A stretch of 64,000 nt of DNA, taken from Proteus vulgaris. GTDB lineage: Bacteria; Pseudomonadota; Gammaproteobacteria; Enterobacterales; Enterobacteriaceae. The stretch lies in NCBI RefSeq assembly GCF_033708015.1, contig NZ_CP137920.1, forward strand, positions 3,038,001 to 3,102,000, in the 5' to 3' direction. A program made the position numbers and the translations under genes. The notes beneath the pieces are model-generated. The model saw only the letters and a list, made by a program, of their open reading frames with translations. It was not told the DNA's origin and did no database searches. This document shows, one piece after another, positions 28,602 to 37,557 of this stretch; position 1 is the first letter of the stretch; each line of letters starts with the position of its first letter.

Positions 28602-29684
28602 TCAGTTATTTAAAGGAATATGATCTAATCCTTGAAATTTAAAAGGCTCTGCGGGTTTAAAATGACTTGTCGCATTAGCCGAATAGATTATCGACTGCTC
28701 TTCACCCAATGGTAATGTCATTACTTTCCCACTCTCTTTTGAAAAATCAATTTCCTTTAAATTAACCCAAAAAGTATTCGGCGATAATGCTGACTCGAAA
28801 AAATATAATTGGTTTTTATGATCAGCCACCGTTCTCCACCGTGTGGATGAAATTTCAGGTGATTCAGCCGTACTCAACCCATAAGGTACAGATACATTTC
28901 TGATCACACCGAATACGCTAGCGAGCGATTTTTTACTCGATTGAGTTTTAGGAATGGCATTCACATAAAAAGAAGCTCTGGCAAAACGATCTGAAGCACG
29001 ATTAGTCCCAGGTAACATGACTGTTCCACCGATTTGCTGCCAATAACTATTCAATGCTAATTGTTCTGAAAAAATAGGAGAATTCGTCATCACTTGATAC
29101 TCTTTGCTGTGATGAATCACTTGCTTGCCATTTATATATTCAATAATGGCGCTATCTCCCGTTGCATCCGAAAGCGAAAGATGTAGTGTTGCCATTCTAT
29201 CTTGTCCGGGAACTTTATCCGTTAATACAATAAAAGGCTCACTGTCTAATGCATTCACAGCTTCTTCAACTGAAGCAAAATTATCTAACACATACTGAGC
29301 CCATGCAGAAATTGAAATAGCGGGTTTTTCTTTGGTATATGCGGGATAATCAGATTCTGCCAACCACAATAAATTAGCCACTAAACCTTTTTCATTCATA
29401 CCATCTGTTGTAGAAATATCATAACCAGATGCAATCACACTTCCATATTTAGATGTCCATTTTATTGAGTTATCACCCGCTTCTCCTGAACGTTGCATCC
29501 CTTGTGGAAATATCCATAAACTTGTTCCTATGTCATATTTCCAGTCCATTGAGCGAGCAGTAATAATTTGGTTATTGTCACCTAAATAAACAACTCGAGT
29601 GCATGCATCAACATCGGTGATGCCAGCAGTAAAAAGACCAGATATAAATAGAGTCCCTAAAAAAGTATGACGTAATTTTTTCAT
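28602..29684 (-). CDS. Exported Ntn-hydrolase amidase (choloylglycine hydrolase / penicillin V acylase family)
   Basis: The 360 residues begin with a signal peptide ending at DVDA, so that Cys28 becomes the N-terminal residue (CTRVVYLG) and can act as the Ntn nucleophile. Other family residues are in place: Arg and Asp in ITARSMDWKYD, Asn in MTNSPIF, and Arg in GTNRASDRFARA. The family cleaves linear amide bonds in bile-salt conjugates, penicillin V or N-acyl homoserine lactones. Gram-negative exported members often act on penicillin V or AHLs, but the substrate here is not determinable. It is upstream of the K+ channel gene. Confidence 0.88.
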   Translation of the reverse strand: MKKLRHTFLGTLFISGLFTAGITDVDACTRVVYLGDNNQIITARSMDWKYDIGTSLWIFPQGMQRSGEAGDNSIKWTSKYGSVIASGYDISTTDGMNEKGLVANLLWLAESDYPAYTKEKPAISISAWAQYVLDNFASVEEAVNALDSEPFIVLTDKVPGQDRMATLHLSLSDATGDSAIIEYINGKQVIHHSKEYQVMTNSPIFSEQLALNSYWQQIGGTVMLPGTNRASDRFARASFYVNAIPKTQSSKKSLASVFGVIRNVSVPYGLSTAESPEISSTRWRTVADHKNQLYFFESALSPNTFWVNLKEIDFSKESGKVMTLPLGEEQSIIYSANATSHFKPAEPFKFQGLDHIPLNN

Positions 29685-29840
29685 TATTCACTCTTTCTCG
29701 TTAAATAAATGGATGGTTTCTTTATTATGACCGTTCTTTGCGCTGACTTAAAATCGATAAAACCTCAAAATAAATATTAGCCCTATTAAAAAATAGAAAT
29801 TATGACTTAAGTATAGAGTCATTCATCATAATTGCGCATA

Positions 29841-29869
29841 AAAAAACCGATACATTAAAGTATCGGTTT
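29841..29869 (-). terminator. Intrinsic terminator after yceI
   Basis: AAACCGATAC (29844-29853) pairs with GTATCGGTTT (29860-29869); a T run follows on the minus strand. It lies about 30 bp past the yceI stop. Confidence 0.8.
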
Positions 29870-29898
29870 GGCTTTATTAACTTACAAAAAGCATTTAA

Positions 29899-30477
29899 TT
29901 ACGCTTTTTTTACACCTTCGACAGAGATAATTAACTCTGCTTCTTGTGATTTTGGTCCTAAGTCCGATTTAAAATTAAACTCTTTCAGATTCACTTTACC
30001 TGTTGCTTCAAAACCAGCACGGTAACCTTTCCAAGGATCAGTACCTTCACCAATTAATTTTGCATTTAATGAAACAGGTTTAGTCACACCATTTAATGTT
30101 AAATCACCTGTCACTACATAATTTTCGCCATCACGAGTAACTTGAGTTGAGACGAATCGAGCTTCAGGATATTTGCTTGCATTAAAGAAATCAGCGCTAC
30201 GTAAGTGCTTATCACGTTCTGCGTGGTTAGTGTCTAAGCTTCCTGTTTTAATCACGACATCAACTTTGTCTTTTGATGGATCTTCTTTATCGTAACTAAA
30301 TGTACCATCGAAATCTTTAAAAGTACCGTATAACCAACTATAACCTAAATGTTGAATACGAAACTGTATAAATGCGTGTTGGCCTTGTTTATCAATGGCA
30401 TAATCTGCTGCTAAAGCAGTGCTTGCATTAAATAATAACGCACCTGCTGTTAAACCTAATAAAGCTTTCTTAAACAT
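29899..30477 (-). CDS. yceI: YceI-family periplasmic polyisoprenoid-binding protein
   Basis: A periplasmic lipocalin-like protein; family members bind polyisoprenoids, and E. coli YceI is induced by osmotic or high-pH stress. From ATG 30477 it has 192 residues with a signal peptide ending STALA and mature start [49 protein letters not shown] and [13 protein letters not shown] are near-identical to E. coli YceI. The start was set at MFKKALL because GGAG lies seven bases before it; the frame is open four codons further. It follows yceJ in one operon, as in E. coli. Confidence 0.95.
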   Translation of the reverse strand: MFKKALLGLTAGALLFNASTALAADYAIDKQGQHAFIQFRIQHLGYSWLYGTFKDFDGTFSYDKEDPSKDKVDVVIKTGSLDTNHAERDKHLRSADFFNASKYPEARFVSTQVTRDGENYVVTGDLTLNGVTKPVSLNAKLIGEGTDPWKGYRAGFEATGKVNLKEFNFKSDLGPKSQEAELIISVEGVKKA

Positions 30478-30510
30478 TGTTATCTCCATAATTTCGTTTA
30501 ATAAGTTTAA

Positions 30511-31065
30511 TTATTTAGTCCGCATTCCTAGCATGCGTTTTAACGTAACATCTTTATCAATAAAATGATGTTTTAAACCACCAGCAGCATGTAATAGCGA
30601 TAAAAGAACTACTGCCCAAGCTAAATAAAGATGAATATCACCCGCTAAATCCGCTTGTTTGGCTTCCCCTGTAAAAATCGCGGGCACTGAAAACCAATCA
30701 AATACAGATATAGCTTGCCCATCAGCGGTCGAAATTAAATAACCACTAATCAGAATTGAAAATAAGATTAAATATAAAAGCATATGTGCAATATGAGCAC
30801 TAATACGTGTCAATTTACTGTAACTTGATAACGCTTTAGGTGGTGGAGAAATCCAACGCCATATCACACGTACTATCAAAACAATAAATAACAGAATACC
30901 AATACTCTTATGTATTTCAGGTGCAGAATGATACCAACTATCATAGTACCCTAGCGTCACCATCCAGAGCCCTAAAGCAAACATACCATAGACAGTAAGC
31001 GCCGTCCCCCAGTGTAAAAGGAGTGACAAGTGCCCATAGCGAGACGTATTATTTCGCCATTGCAT
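30511..31065 (-). CDS. yceJ: Cytochrome b561 family protein YceJ
   Basis: A four-helix di-heme b-type cytochrome of the inner membrane that probably exchanges electrons with quinones. The 184 residues match E. coli YceJ (188) closely: RYGHLSLLLHWGTALTVYGMFALGLWMVTL, APEIHKSIGILL, ISGYLISTADGQAISVFDWF and HHFIDKDVTLKRMLG. Heme-ligand histidines are in LLLHWG, EIHKS, AHIAHM and LHAAGG. First gene of yceJ-yceI; a Fur-like site lies about 90 bp upstream. Confidence 0.94.
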   Translation of the reverse strand: MQWRNNTSRYGHLSLLLHWGTALTVYGMFALGLWMVTLGYYDSWYHSAPEIHKSIGILLFIVLIVRVIWRWISPPPKALSSYSKLTRISAHIAHMLLYLILFSILISGYLISTADGQAISVFDWFSVPAIFTGEAKQADLAGDIHLYLAWAVVLLSLLHAAGGLKHHFIDKDVTLKRMLGMRTK

Positions 31066-31382
31066 AATAAAAACCCAATAGTTTCTAATTCATTAAAATA
31101 ATGTTACTTATTTTAGTGTATTGGAAATAAATTGTTAGCCCATAATTCAACAAATAATTTGTTTATCATTATCAATAATAATCAATAAGTAATAAGCTCT
31201 TATTAGTCACTTTGTTGATTATCTAATCAATGACATAGTGAGATCAGTTTTTTCAAAATTAAGATAGGTGTATTGGCAGGTATTTAAAGACATAATAAAA
31301 CATAAATATAGAGGCAAAAATAATCAACGAAATAAGATCAACACAACAATTGTCTAGCTATAAATACAATTGTATTGTTAAT
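31066..31382. other. Intergenic region upstream of yceJ
   Basis: 317 bp with no gene. It contains the Fur-like site at 31155-31173 and is otherwise AT-rich, with no strong hairpin or ORF. Confidence 0.5.
31155..31173 (-). promoter_or_regulatory. Fur-box-like sequence upstream of yceJ-yceI
   Basis: On the minus strand GATAATGATAAACAAATTA matches the 19-base Fur consensus GATAATGATAATCATTATC at 14 positions, with the first eleven perfect. Iron control of yceJ is not something I know to be established, and the region is AT-rich. Confidence 0.35.
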
Positions 31383-31583
31383 TTATCCTAGATTCGAACT
31401 TATTAAGCAAAATACAATAATAATTAAAGGAACCGTAAAAAAAACGGATAACCAGCGCATATCTCGTACAACACCAAAAATAATACCTACAATACAGATA
31501 AAAAATATAACAGGCATCATTTCTGAGTAATGTTCATGACAATAGTGCATTAATAAACTAATCCATGGGTGATCGTTTTGCAT
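31383..31583 (-). CDS. Small inner-membrane protein, unknown function
   Basis: A 66-residue ORF: a short polar N-terminus rich in His (HPWISLLMHYCHEHYSE), then two hydrophobic segments (MMPVIFFICIVGIIFGVV and WLSVFFTVPLIIIVFCLI) separated by RDMR, which fits a hairpin membrane protein with a positive loop. The ribosome site is weak (GAG nine to ten bases before ATG). Not recognised. The charge pattern argues for a real gene in spite of the AT-rich surroundings. Confidence 0.55.
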   Translation of the reverse strand: MQNDHPWISLLMHYCHEHYSEMMPVIFFICIVGIIFGVVRDMRWLSVFFTVPLIIIVFCLISSNLG

Positions 31584-32078
31584 ATAAAAATCTCAACGAG
31601 TAAGAGTAAATTTAAATTAAGATAGTGATAAATTACTATCATTAACAAATAAAACAAGCGTCGTATTATAAATATCGATCATTGCGCACAAAGATATTAA
31701 AAAACTTCACATTTAAAATAGAGACAACATTAGCAAATAAAAATAACAATCTAAGCTAAATTTACAATAACATAAAACAAACAAGGTCAAATAAAAATAA
31801 AATCATTAAAATAAAACCAACATCAATATTAATATAACTTTAGTTAAATGAAATAATCATTTCATTTAATCTCAAATAAAGAAAATTAATTTCATAAGGT
31901 TATAATAAAATTAACAAAGAATAAATAAAATAGAGTTTTAAACATCAAATAATTACCTTTAGGTCATTAATTTATTTGGAATTAACTCTATATTTCATTT
32001 TAATTACTATTAGCTAAAAACATTCAAATGCCACGCAAAAAATACTACAATTATACTAGTATTTTTATTGAGGGTACT
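31584..32078. other. AT-rich intergenic region before the RpiR-type gene
   Basis: Nearly 500 bp of A/T-dominated sequence (for example around 31680-31930) with no ORF, RNA or strong hairpin that I can support. It should hold the promoters of the divergent small membrane protein gene and the RpiR regulator. Confidence 0.5.
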
Positions 32079-32906
32079 ATGTCTACTGCAACAAATCTGA
32101 ATGAACTACAGGAACAAGTTCGCTCCCGCTATAATGGATTAAGTAAAAGGCTACAGCAGGTTGCACATTATCTACTTGATAATAAAAACAGTGTGGCATT
32201 TGATACAATTGCGATCCTTGCAGATAAAGCAAATGTTCCTCCATCAACATTAATTCGTTTTGCCAATGCATTTCATTTCAATGGCTTTAATGAAATGAAA
32301 CAATTATTTCAAAACCACTTGATGAATGAAATGGTAAATGAAAATGAAAATTTAACTTATAAACAAAAATATAAAGAGGAGCCTCCTAATCTGAATGAGC
32401 CTGCCTATATCTTGCAAGAATTTGCACAAGCAAATAGCCATTCATTGCAACAATTGGCAAATCAAACTCACAGAGAAATGTTAAATAAAACATTACAATT
32501 GCTTGAACATGCTGACACAATTTATATTTGTGGTTTTCATCACTCATTCAGTGCTGCAAGCTATTTTTTTCATGCTCTCTCGCATATTCCTTGTGAGACT
32601 GTTTTTGTTAACAGCCTAGGAGGGATGTACAAAGAGCAATTAAGAAATATTACACATCGTGATGTGCTCTTTGGCATTCACTTCCATCCGTATTCAGATG
32701 AAATGCAAAAAATGTGTGAAATGGCGACTTACAAAGAAGCAAAACAGATTATTGTTACTGATAGCCCAATTAGTCCATTAGCGAGTTTAAGTGATGTTTG
32801 TTTAACGGTTAAAGAAGCTCAAATAAAAACCTTTCGTTCCCAAACGTCAACAATGTGCTTGCTACAAGCAATCTCTGTTGCTTTTGCTTTTAGAAAAAAA
32901 CATTAA
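32079..32906 (+). CDS. MurR/RpiR-family transcriptional regulator
   Basis: A 275-residue regulator with an N-terminal HTH_6 domain (about 1-80: LSKRLQQVAHYLLDN, FDTIAILADKANVPPSTLIRFANAFHFNGFNEMKQLF) and a C-terminal SIS sugar-phosphate-binding domain (about 120-250: ADTIYICGFHHSFSAASYFFHAL). Such proteins sense phosphosugars. ATG 32079 was chosen because GAGGG lies four bases upstream; the longer frame from 32028 has no ribosome site. No sugar-catabolic gene adjoins it and it has its own terminator, so its target is not evident. Confidence 0.88.
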   Translation: MSTATNLNELQEQVRSRYNGLSKRLQQVAHYLLDNKNSVAFDTIAILADKANVPPSTLIRFANAFHFNGFNEMKQLFQNHLMNEMVNENENLTYKQKYKEEPPNLNEPAYILQEFAQANSHSLQQLANQTHREMLNKTLQLLEHADTIYICGFHHSFSAASYFFHALSHIPCETVFVNSLGGMYKEQLRNITHRDVLFGIHFHPYSDEMQKMCEMATYKEAKQIIVTDSPISPLASLSDVCLTVKEAQIKTFRSQTSTMCLLQAISVAFAFRKKH

Positions 32907-32921
32907 TAACTTTTTTATCTT

Positions 32922-32952
32922 AAGCTGCATCTTAATTAAGATGCAGCTTTTT
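32922..32952 (+). terminator. Intrinsic terminator of the RpiR-type gene
   Basis: AAGCTGCATCTT pairs with AAGATGCAGCTT, followed by TTTATA; a strong stem 16 bp after the stop. Confidence 0.85.
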
Positions 32953-33135
32953 ATAAAATAAATATATTTTTAAATATTATCTAATGAAATATAACCATTA
33001 ACCACATATTAAATAGCTTAGCATTTTATTTAAAACTATTTTTGAGAGTAAATACAGAATGTTTTGTTTGTGATGAGAAAAATAATCATTTAGCATTAAT
33101 TTATACCACCAAAGATTATTAAAGGATTAGATTAA

Positions 33136-33885
33136 ATGTTATTTAAAAAATTATTTTTAATTGTTTTCTTATTTCCAAATTTCTCCTACTCGAATACACA
33201 TTCAATAAAGAAAAATAGAGAAGAACCCGTCATTGTTAATATTCCCAGTATTTCACTAGGTGACCAAAGTAATGCATCTGGTAACGGTTCAATTGCAATA
33301 GGAACCAATAGCCAAGCTACAAATACATACTCAGTTGCTATTGGTCCTAACTCATTAGCAACAGAAGAAAATACAGTATCGTTTGGTAATATTGAAAATA
33401 AATACACTTCTCGACTAGTTAATATTAGTGATGGAAAAAACAATACAGATGCCGTTAATCTTATTCAAACTAAAAAAATGGTAGATAAAAATAGAATAGC
33501 AACAAATAATACCATCAATCAGCTAAAGAGAACGGTCAGTGCAGATATCAGTAATCTCAAAACTCATGTTAATGATTTTGACAGTTATTACAGAAAAAGA
33601 TCAGCTGAAATAACAGACTCAATAGCAACGTTAGACAAAGAAATTATCGCGTTAGAAAAAAAAGTATTTGCCGGTATTGCCTCATCAGTTGCAATGACGA
33701 GCATTCCTTATCTCGCTCATCACACATTAAGTGGTGGAATTGGTATTAGTAATTATCGAACCGGCACCGCATTTGCCGGAGGTGTGCAATATAAGCCCAA
33801 TAACGATATTGCATTTAGACTAAACTCATCCATTAATAGCGAAAAAGAAATTATTATTGGTGGTGGACTAGCTTATGGTTGGTAA
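33136..33885 (+). CDS. Short trimeric autotransporter adhesin (YadA-anchor protein)
   Basis: A 249-residue miniature of a type Vc secreted adhesin. Order: signal peptide (MLFKKLFLIVFLFPNFSYS), a short head with YadA-type repeats (GSIAIGTNSQA, YSVAIGPNSLA, about 38-92), a neck-like NKYTSRLVNISDGKNNTDAVN, a coiled-coil stalk (about 110-175, KEIIALEKKVFAGIASSVAM) and the trimeric membrane anchor ending GGGLAYGW. Complete adhesins of this type usually run from several hundred to thousands of residues. It probably reaches only just beyond the outer membrane. Preceded by AAAGGA; monocistronic. Confidence 0.88.
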   Translation: MLFKKLFLIVFLFPNFSYSNTHSIKKNREEPVIVNIPSISLGDQSNASGNGSIAIGTNSQATNTYSVAIGPNSLATEENTVSFGNIENKYTSRLVNISDGKNNTDAVNLIQTKKMVDKNRIATNNTINQLKRTVSADISNLKTHVNDFDSYYRKRSAEITDSIATLDKEIIALEKKVFAGIASSVAMTSIPYLAHHTLSGGIGISNYRTGTAFAGGVQYKPNNDIAFRLNSSINSEKEIIIGGGLAYGW

Positions 33886-34112
33886 ACAATTTTCTTTACT
33901 ATAATCAGATTATAAAAAAATAACTTTATAATTAAAGCAGTAATAATTTAAATAAAATTACTGCTTATTTATAATAAAAATATTTTAATTGATAATAAAT
34001 AAATCATTCTAATAATTGATAAGTATAACTTTAGTGTTTCTGATATATTTTTTGTAATGTACATTATTTTTTATATACTAGGATTATAAAATAGAGTAAA
34101 AAGGAATAAAAA

Positions 34113-34604
34113 ATGAATTATATATTTCAAAAAATGACGGCTAAAGATATTAGTGCAGTAGCACTATTATTACAAAAAAATTCTGAATCTCAGCAAGGTG
34201 GATTATATGGTGAATACCCTTTAAATAAAGTTGAGGCGATGTATCAGAGTAGTACTAGCGCTGTTGTTGCATTTTATCAAGAAAAGATTGTTGCTGTTGT
34301 TTTTAGCTTTCCTGTTACCTCTTTTTCGATCCCTCCAGTTGCTCAAGCTATTAATCAACGCTTTCCTGAAATAACGCAAAACAATTGGTTTTATGGCCCT
34401 GTTTGTATTGATGAATTACATCGAGGAAAATCACTATTAAAAGATCTCTACCAACAGATCTGTTCTTTACATGGCGGAAACCCTATTGCATTCATTAATA
34501 GCGAAAATATTCGGTCACTAAAAGCACATCAAAAATTAGGCATGAAGCTTGTTAAAAGCTTTGAGTTTAAAGATACGTCCTGGTGGATAATAAAAGGACA
34601 ATGA
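34113..34604 (+). CDS. GNAT-family N-acetyltransferase
   Basis: A 163-residue GCN5-like acetyltransferase. The N-terminal FQKMTAKDISAVALLLQKN and the central beta strands lead to WFYGPVCIDELHRGKSLLKDLYQQI, the acetyl-CoA binding turn (R-G-K-S variant of Q/RxxGxG/A), and FINSENIRSLKAHQKLGMKLVKSFEF, a typical GNAT C-terminal pattern. AAGG precedes the ATG. The substrate is unknown and the neighbours do not indicate one. Confidence 0.82.
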   Translation: MNYIFQKMTAKDISAVALLLQKNSESQQGGLYGEYPLNKVEAMYQSSTSAVVAFYQEKIVAVVFSFPVTSFSIPPVAQAINQRFPEITQNNWFYGPVCIDELHRGKSLLKDLYQQICSLHGGNPIAFINSENIRSLKAHQKLGMKLVKSFEFKDTSWWIIKGQ

Positions 34605-34785
34605 AAACAAACGAAAGAAAAATACTTACACAATCTGTGATCCTATTTTCTGGCTGAAAATGGAAGCTATTCGGTATTTTTGCAACCGACATCACAAAAC
34701 AAAAAATAACAATAAAAATCAATGAGATATAAAAACCAATAAAAAGTTAATCTATTCTTAACAATATTCCAACTCTTATTTTAGC

Positions 34786-34809
34786 TGTCAAATTGCTTAC
34801 AATTTGACA
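34786..34809. promoter_or_regulatory. Perfect inverted repeat upstream of the chondroitinase operon promoter
   Basis: TGTCAAATTG and CAATTTGACA are exact reverse complements separated by CTTA. No T run follows in either direction, so it looks like a protein-binding site rather than a terminator. It is about 50-75 bp upstream of the predicted -35. Confidence 0.5.
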
Positions 34810-34858
34810 TCATTCTGTGATCTCCCTTTCAATTCTAGATCTTTCGTTAACTTACTTT

Positions 34859-34887
34859 TTGATCTTATACAAAAGTATAAATAAGAT
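34859..34887 (+). promoter_or_regulatory. Predicted sigma-70 promoter with palindromic spacer for the chondroitinase operon
   Basis: TTGATC (34859-34864) and TAAGAT (34882-34887) are separated by 17 bp, each matching the consensus at four of six bases. The spacer contains TTATAC-AAAA-GTATAA, a perfect 6-bp inverted repeat, placed where a repressor would block RNA polymerase. The start codon is 43 bp downstream. Confidence 0.5.
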
Positions 34888-34930
34888 AAAAGACACCAAA
34901 TCGAAAGTAAACGTAAAATAGGAGGAAGCA

Positions 34931-36490
34931 ATGACTGTTTCCCGCAGAACTTTTATCAAAGGACTCGCAGCCAGCGGTGCAGCAATGACTGTCTCTACCC
35001 CTGTTATTGCTAATTCAGGGAGTTCGACTTCTAACACGCGATCGCGTCCAGAAAATGCCCCTAACCTATTAATTGTTTTCCCAGATGAAATGCGTGCTCA
35101 TGCATTACAGTTTATGGGGGAAGATCCTTCAATTACACCTAATTTGAACAAATTTGCGAAGCAAGCCAAAGTAATGACGCAGATGGCTTCAAACTACCCT
35201 CTTTGTTCCCCATTTCGTGGCATGTTTATGACTGGCCAATACCCTGTTCGCAATGGCATTACAGGAAATGCACATGATTATGGTGGCAAAGTAGGTATTG
35301 ATTTATCACCTTATGCAAAATGTTGGTCTGATGTTTTAAAATCTCTCGATTACAGCACTGGCTATATTGGTAAGTGGCACCTTGACGCACCTTACGAACC
35401 ATTTATTGAAAGTTATAATAACCCAATGGAAGGTCGTTATTGGAACGAATGGGCAGCACCAGATAGACGCCATGGTTTTGATTTTTGGTATTCTTATGGC
35501 ACTTATGATTTACATTTAAAACCAATGTATTGGGCAAACGATACCCCTCGTGATAAACCAATTTACATTGATCAATGGGGACCTGAACATGAAGCTGATA
35601 TGGCAATTAAGTTCCTCAAAAATGAAAACAATCAATTTAGAGATAATTCAAAACCTTTTGCATTAGTGGTTTCAATGAATCCACCGCATTCACCTTATGA
35701 TCAAGTACCGAAAAAATACCTCGATGCTTATCAAGGTAAAACATCAAAAGAGCTAAATACACGCCCTAATGTGCAGTGGGATTCTGAATATCAAGAAGGC
35801 TATGGTCCTCAATATTTCAAAGAATATATGGCAATGGTCAACGGTGTTGATGAGCAATTTGGTCGCATCGTAGATGAATTAGAAAAACAAGGTCTTGCTG
35901 ATAATACTCTCGTCGTTTTCTTCTCTGATCATGGCAGTTGCTTGGGCGCAAATGGACAAGCAACAAAAAATAATCCTTATGAAGAATCCATGCGTGTTCC
36001 TATGATGTTTCGTTTACCGGGTAAAATTAAACCAGGCTCTGACGATGCATTAATGTCAGCACCTGATATTTACCCAACTATCTTAGGACTACTTGGGTTA
36101 TCAGAATGGATCCCTGATTCAGTAGAAGGTACTGATCTTGCGGATAGAGTAATCACAGGCAAAGGTGACACAGCAAATTCTCAGCTTTATCTTTTTATTC
36201 CTTATGGTGAGCCTTCATTCGGTAAACGAGGTGTAAGAACAAAAACTCATACTTTGGTTATAGATAGACAAGATGGGCAACCATTAAAATATACTTTATA
36301 TGACAATGTGAACGATCCATATCAAATGAAAAATATAGCCAAAGATAATATGCCTTTAATTGAGAAATTAATTAAAGAAGAATTAACCCCTTGGTTGGAA
36401 AAAACAGGAGATTCTTGGCGCGCCACTGAATTCATTACGGCAACAACCAACAAATTAAATAAAACAATATCAACATGTAAAGAAAAATAA
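34931..36490 (+). CDS. Tat-exported type I sulfatase (chondroitin locus)
   Basis: A 519-residue sulfatase with a twin-arginine signal peptide (SRRTFIKGLAASGAAM), so it is exported folded. The modification site is C92-S-P-F-R96 within YPLCSPFRGMFMTGQYP: Cys92 would become formylglycine; the usual small residue after Pro is Phe here. Metal and active-site segments are VFPDEMR and FFSDHGSCLG, with GKWHLD as the conserved lysine/histidine strand. It heads the operon with the porin, autotransporter and both chondroitinases, so it probably removes sulfate from chondroitin sulfate or its disaccharides. The maturase is at 58161. GGAGG precedes the ATG. Confidence 0.9.
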   Translation: MTVSRRTFIKGLAASGAAMTVSTPVIANSGSSTSNTRSRPENAPNLLIVFPDEMRAHALQFMGEDPSITPNLNKFAKQAKVMTQMASNYPLCSPFRGMFMTGQYPVRNGITGNAHDYGGKVGIDLSPYAKCWSDVLKSLDYSTGYIGKWHLDAPYEPFIESYNNPMEGRYWNEWAAPDRRHGFDFWYSYGTYDLHLKPMYWANDTPRDKPIYIDQWGPEHEADMAIKFLKNENNQFRDNSKPFALVVSMNPPHSPYDQVPKKYLDAYQGKTSKELNTRPNVQWDSEYQEGYGPQYFKEYMAMVNGVDEQFGRIVDELEKQGLADNTLVVFFSDHGSCLGANGQATKNNPYEESMRVPMMFRLPGKIKPGSDDALMSAPDIYPTILGLLGLSEWIPDSVEGTDLADRVITGKGDTANSQLYLFIPYGEPSFGKRGVRTKTHTLVIDRQDGQPLKYTLYDNVNDPYQMKNIAKDNMPLIEKLIKEELTPWLEKTGDSWRATEFITATTNKLNKTISTCKEK

Positions 36491-36501
36491 TAAAAATATC
36501 T

Positions 36502-36521
36502 GCGCCATAATTTTATGGCGC
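36502..36521 (+). promoter_or_regulatory. Intercistronic hairpin between the sulfatase and porin genes
   Basis: GCGCCATAA and TTATGGCGC form a stem with two intervening bases, just after the sulfatase stop. It is followed by alternating TATATA instead of a T run, so it is probably an mRNA-stabilising or partial attenuating element. Confidence 0.5.
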
Positions 36522-36636
36522 TATATATAAACCCAATTCGCTGATATAAAAAATCCTTTTAATAAAATAAAGGGAAAGATGTCCTACACCTAAAAATTGA
36601 CACAAATAAAAGCGAATAAAGAATTGGATATACACC

Positions 36637-37521
36637 ATGAACAAACTTCGTATTGCTCTTTTTTTACCTTTTCTTGGCTTAGGTTTAACTTCTTTTCATT
36701 CTCAGGCAGCTAATGTCAACGCCATGTTTTCTTGGGAAACAGCAGATTACGATACTCCCAATAACTATTCTGGTTATCGTGTAGATTTTAATATTAATCC
36801 CGATAAGTCTAACTGGTATTTCGATGTAGGTTTTCGTCAACGTGAACATGACAATAAGAACCGTTATCAGCGTTATGATTTACAGGGTAGTTATCGTTTT
36901 AAATTAAATAACGGTTGGATCCAACCCGGTTTAAAAGTACGTCAAGACCTCACTAATTATGATAATGGTAGCCGATTAACAATTGATTTTTATGAGTCAA
37001 AAACCAATTACCAATTTCCAATTAATAAAGATTGGGTTTTAACTGGTAGTGTTTTATTTGGTTTACAAAAGAAAGAAGACAAACGTAGTAATGGCGTCAC
37101 AAACACGGATTACTTAGGTTGGGAAATTGAACCTGGTCTACGTTATTTTGTCACGCCTAATATTAATACAACCGTTGCTTATTTTGATGGTGGTAAGCAA
37201 GCAATACGACATCAAGAATATGACACAAAAGAAACAAACCATAATCAACAATTACGTATGTATGTAAACTGGACAACACCAATCGGATTAATTGTTTCTC
37301 CATCAATGCGTAAATCTATTTTTGGAAAAATAGAAGATAGAACAAATAAAGGCGTTTATATCGAAAAAGATATGACACGTTATACCTTACAAATGGCTTA
37401 TCAAATATCACCACAATGGCGAGTCATGACGGAATATTATAATGAACGAGTTGAAAATAAAAATGATGGTAGTAAATCAACTCAGGATTATTTCAAAGTT
37501 TCATTCCGAGCAACATTCTAA
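36637..37521 (+). CDS. Outer-membrane porin, KdgM/OmpG-like (oligosaccharide uptake)
   Basis: A 294-residue beta-barrel protein: signal peptide ending SFHSQA, alternating amphipathic strands rich in Tyr/Trp, and a C-terminal phenylalanine (KVSFRATF) that suits BAM assembly. Segments such as WYFDVGFRQREHDNKNRYQRYD and GWIQPGLKVRQDL resemble monomeric oligosaccharide porins of the KdgM/OmpG type. The size allows about 12-14 strands. Between a sulfatase and the lyases, it most likely passes chondroitin oligosaccharides into the periplasm. The exact family is uncertain. Confidence 0.8.
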   Translation: MNKLRIALFLPFLGLGLTSFHSQAANVNAMFSWETADYDTPNNYSGYRVDFNINPDKSNWYFDVGFRQREHDNKNRYQRYDLQGSYRFKLNNGWIQPGLKVRQDLTNYDNGSRLTIDFYESKTNYQFPINKDWVLTGSVLFGLQKKEDKRSNGVTNTDYLGWEIEPGLRYFVTPNINTTVAYFDGGKQAIRHQEYDTKETNHNQQLRMYVNWTTPIGLIVSPSMRKSIFGKIEDRTNKGVYIEKDMTRYTLQMAYQISPQWRVMTEYYNERVENKNDGSKSTQDYFKVSFRATF

Positions 37522-37557
37522 TAATTAAAACTATACAATTGTTCATGGAGTTATATT

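Larger units (their letters stand above)
34605..34930. other. Control region upstream of the chondroitinase operon
   Basis: 326 bp without a gene. It holds a 10-bp perfect inverted repeat (34786-34809), two TGTGA half-sites that could be weak CRP elements (near 34636 and 34816), and a promoter with an inverted repeat in its spacer (34859-34887). All are upstream of the sulfatase that heads the operon. Confidence 0.6.
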
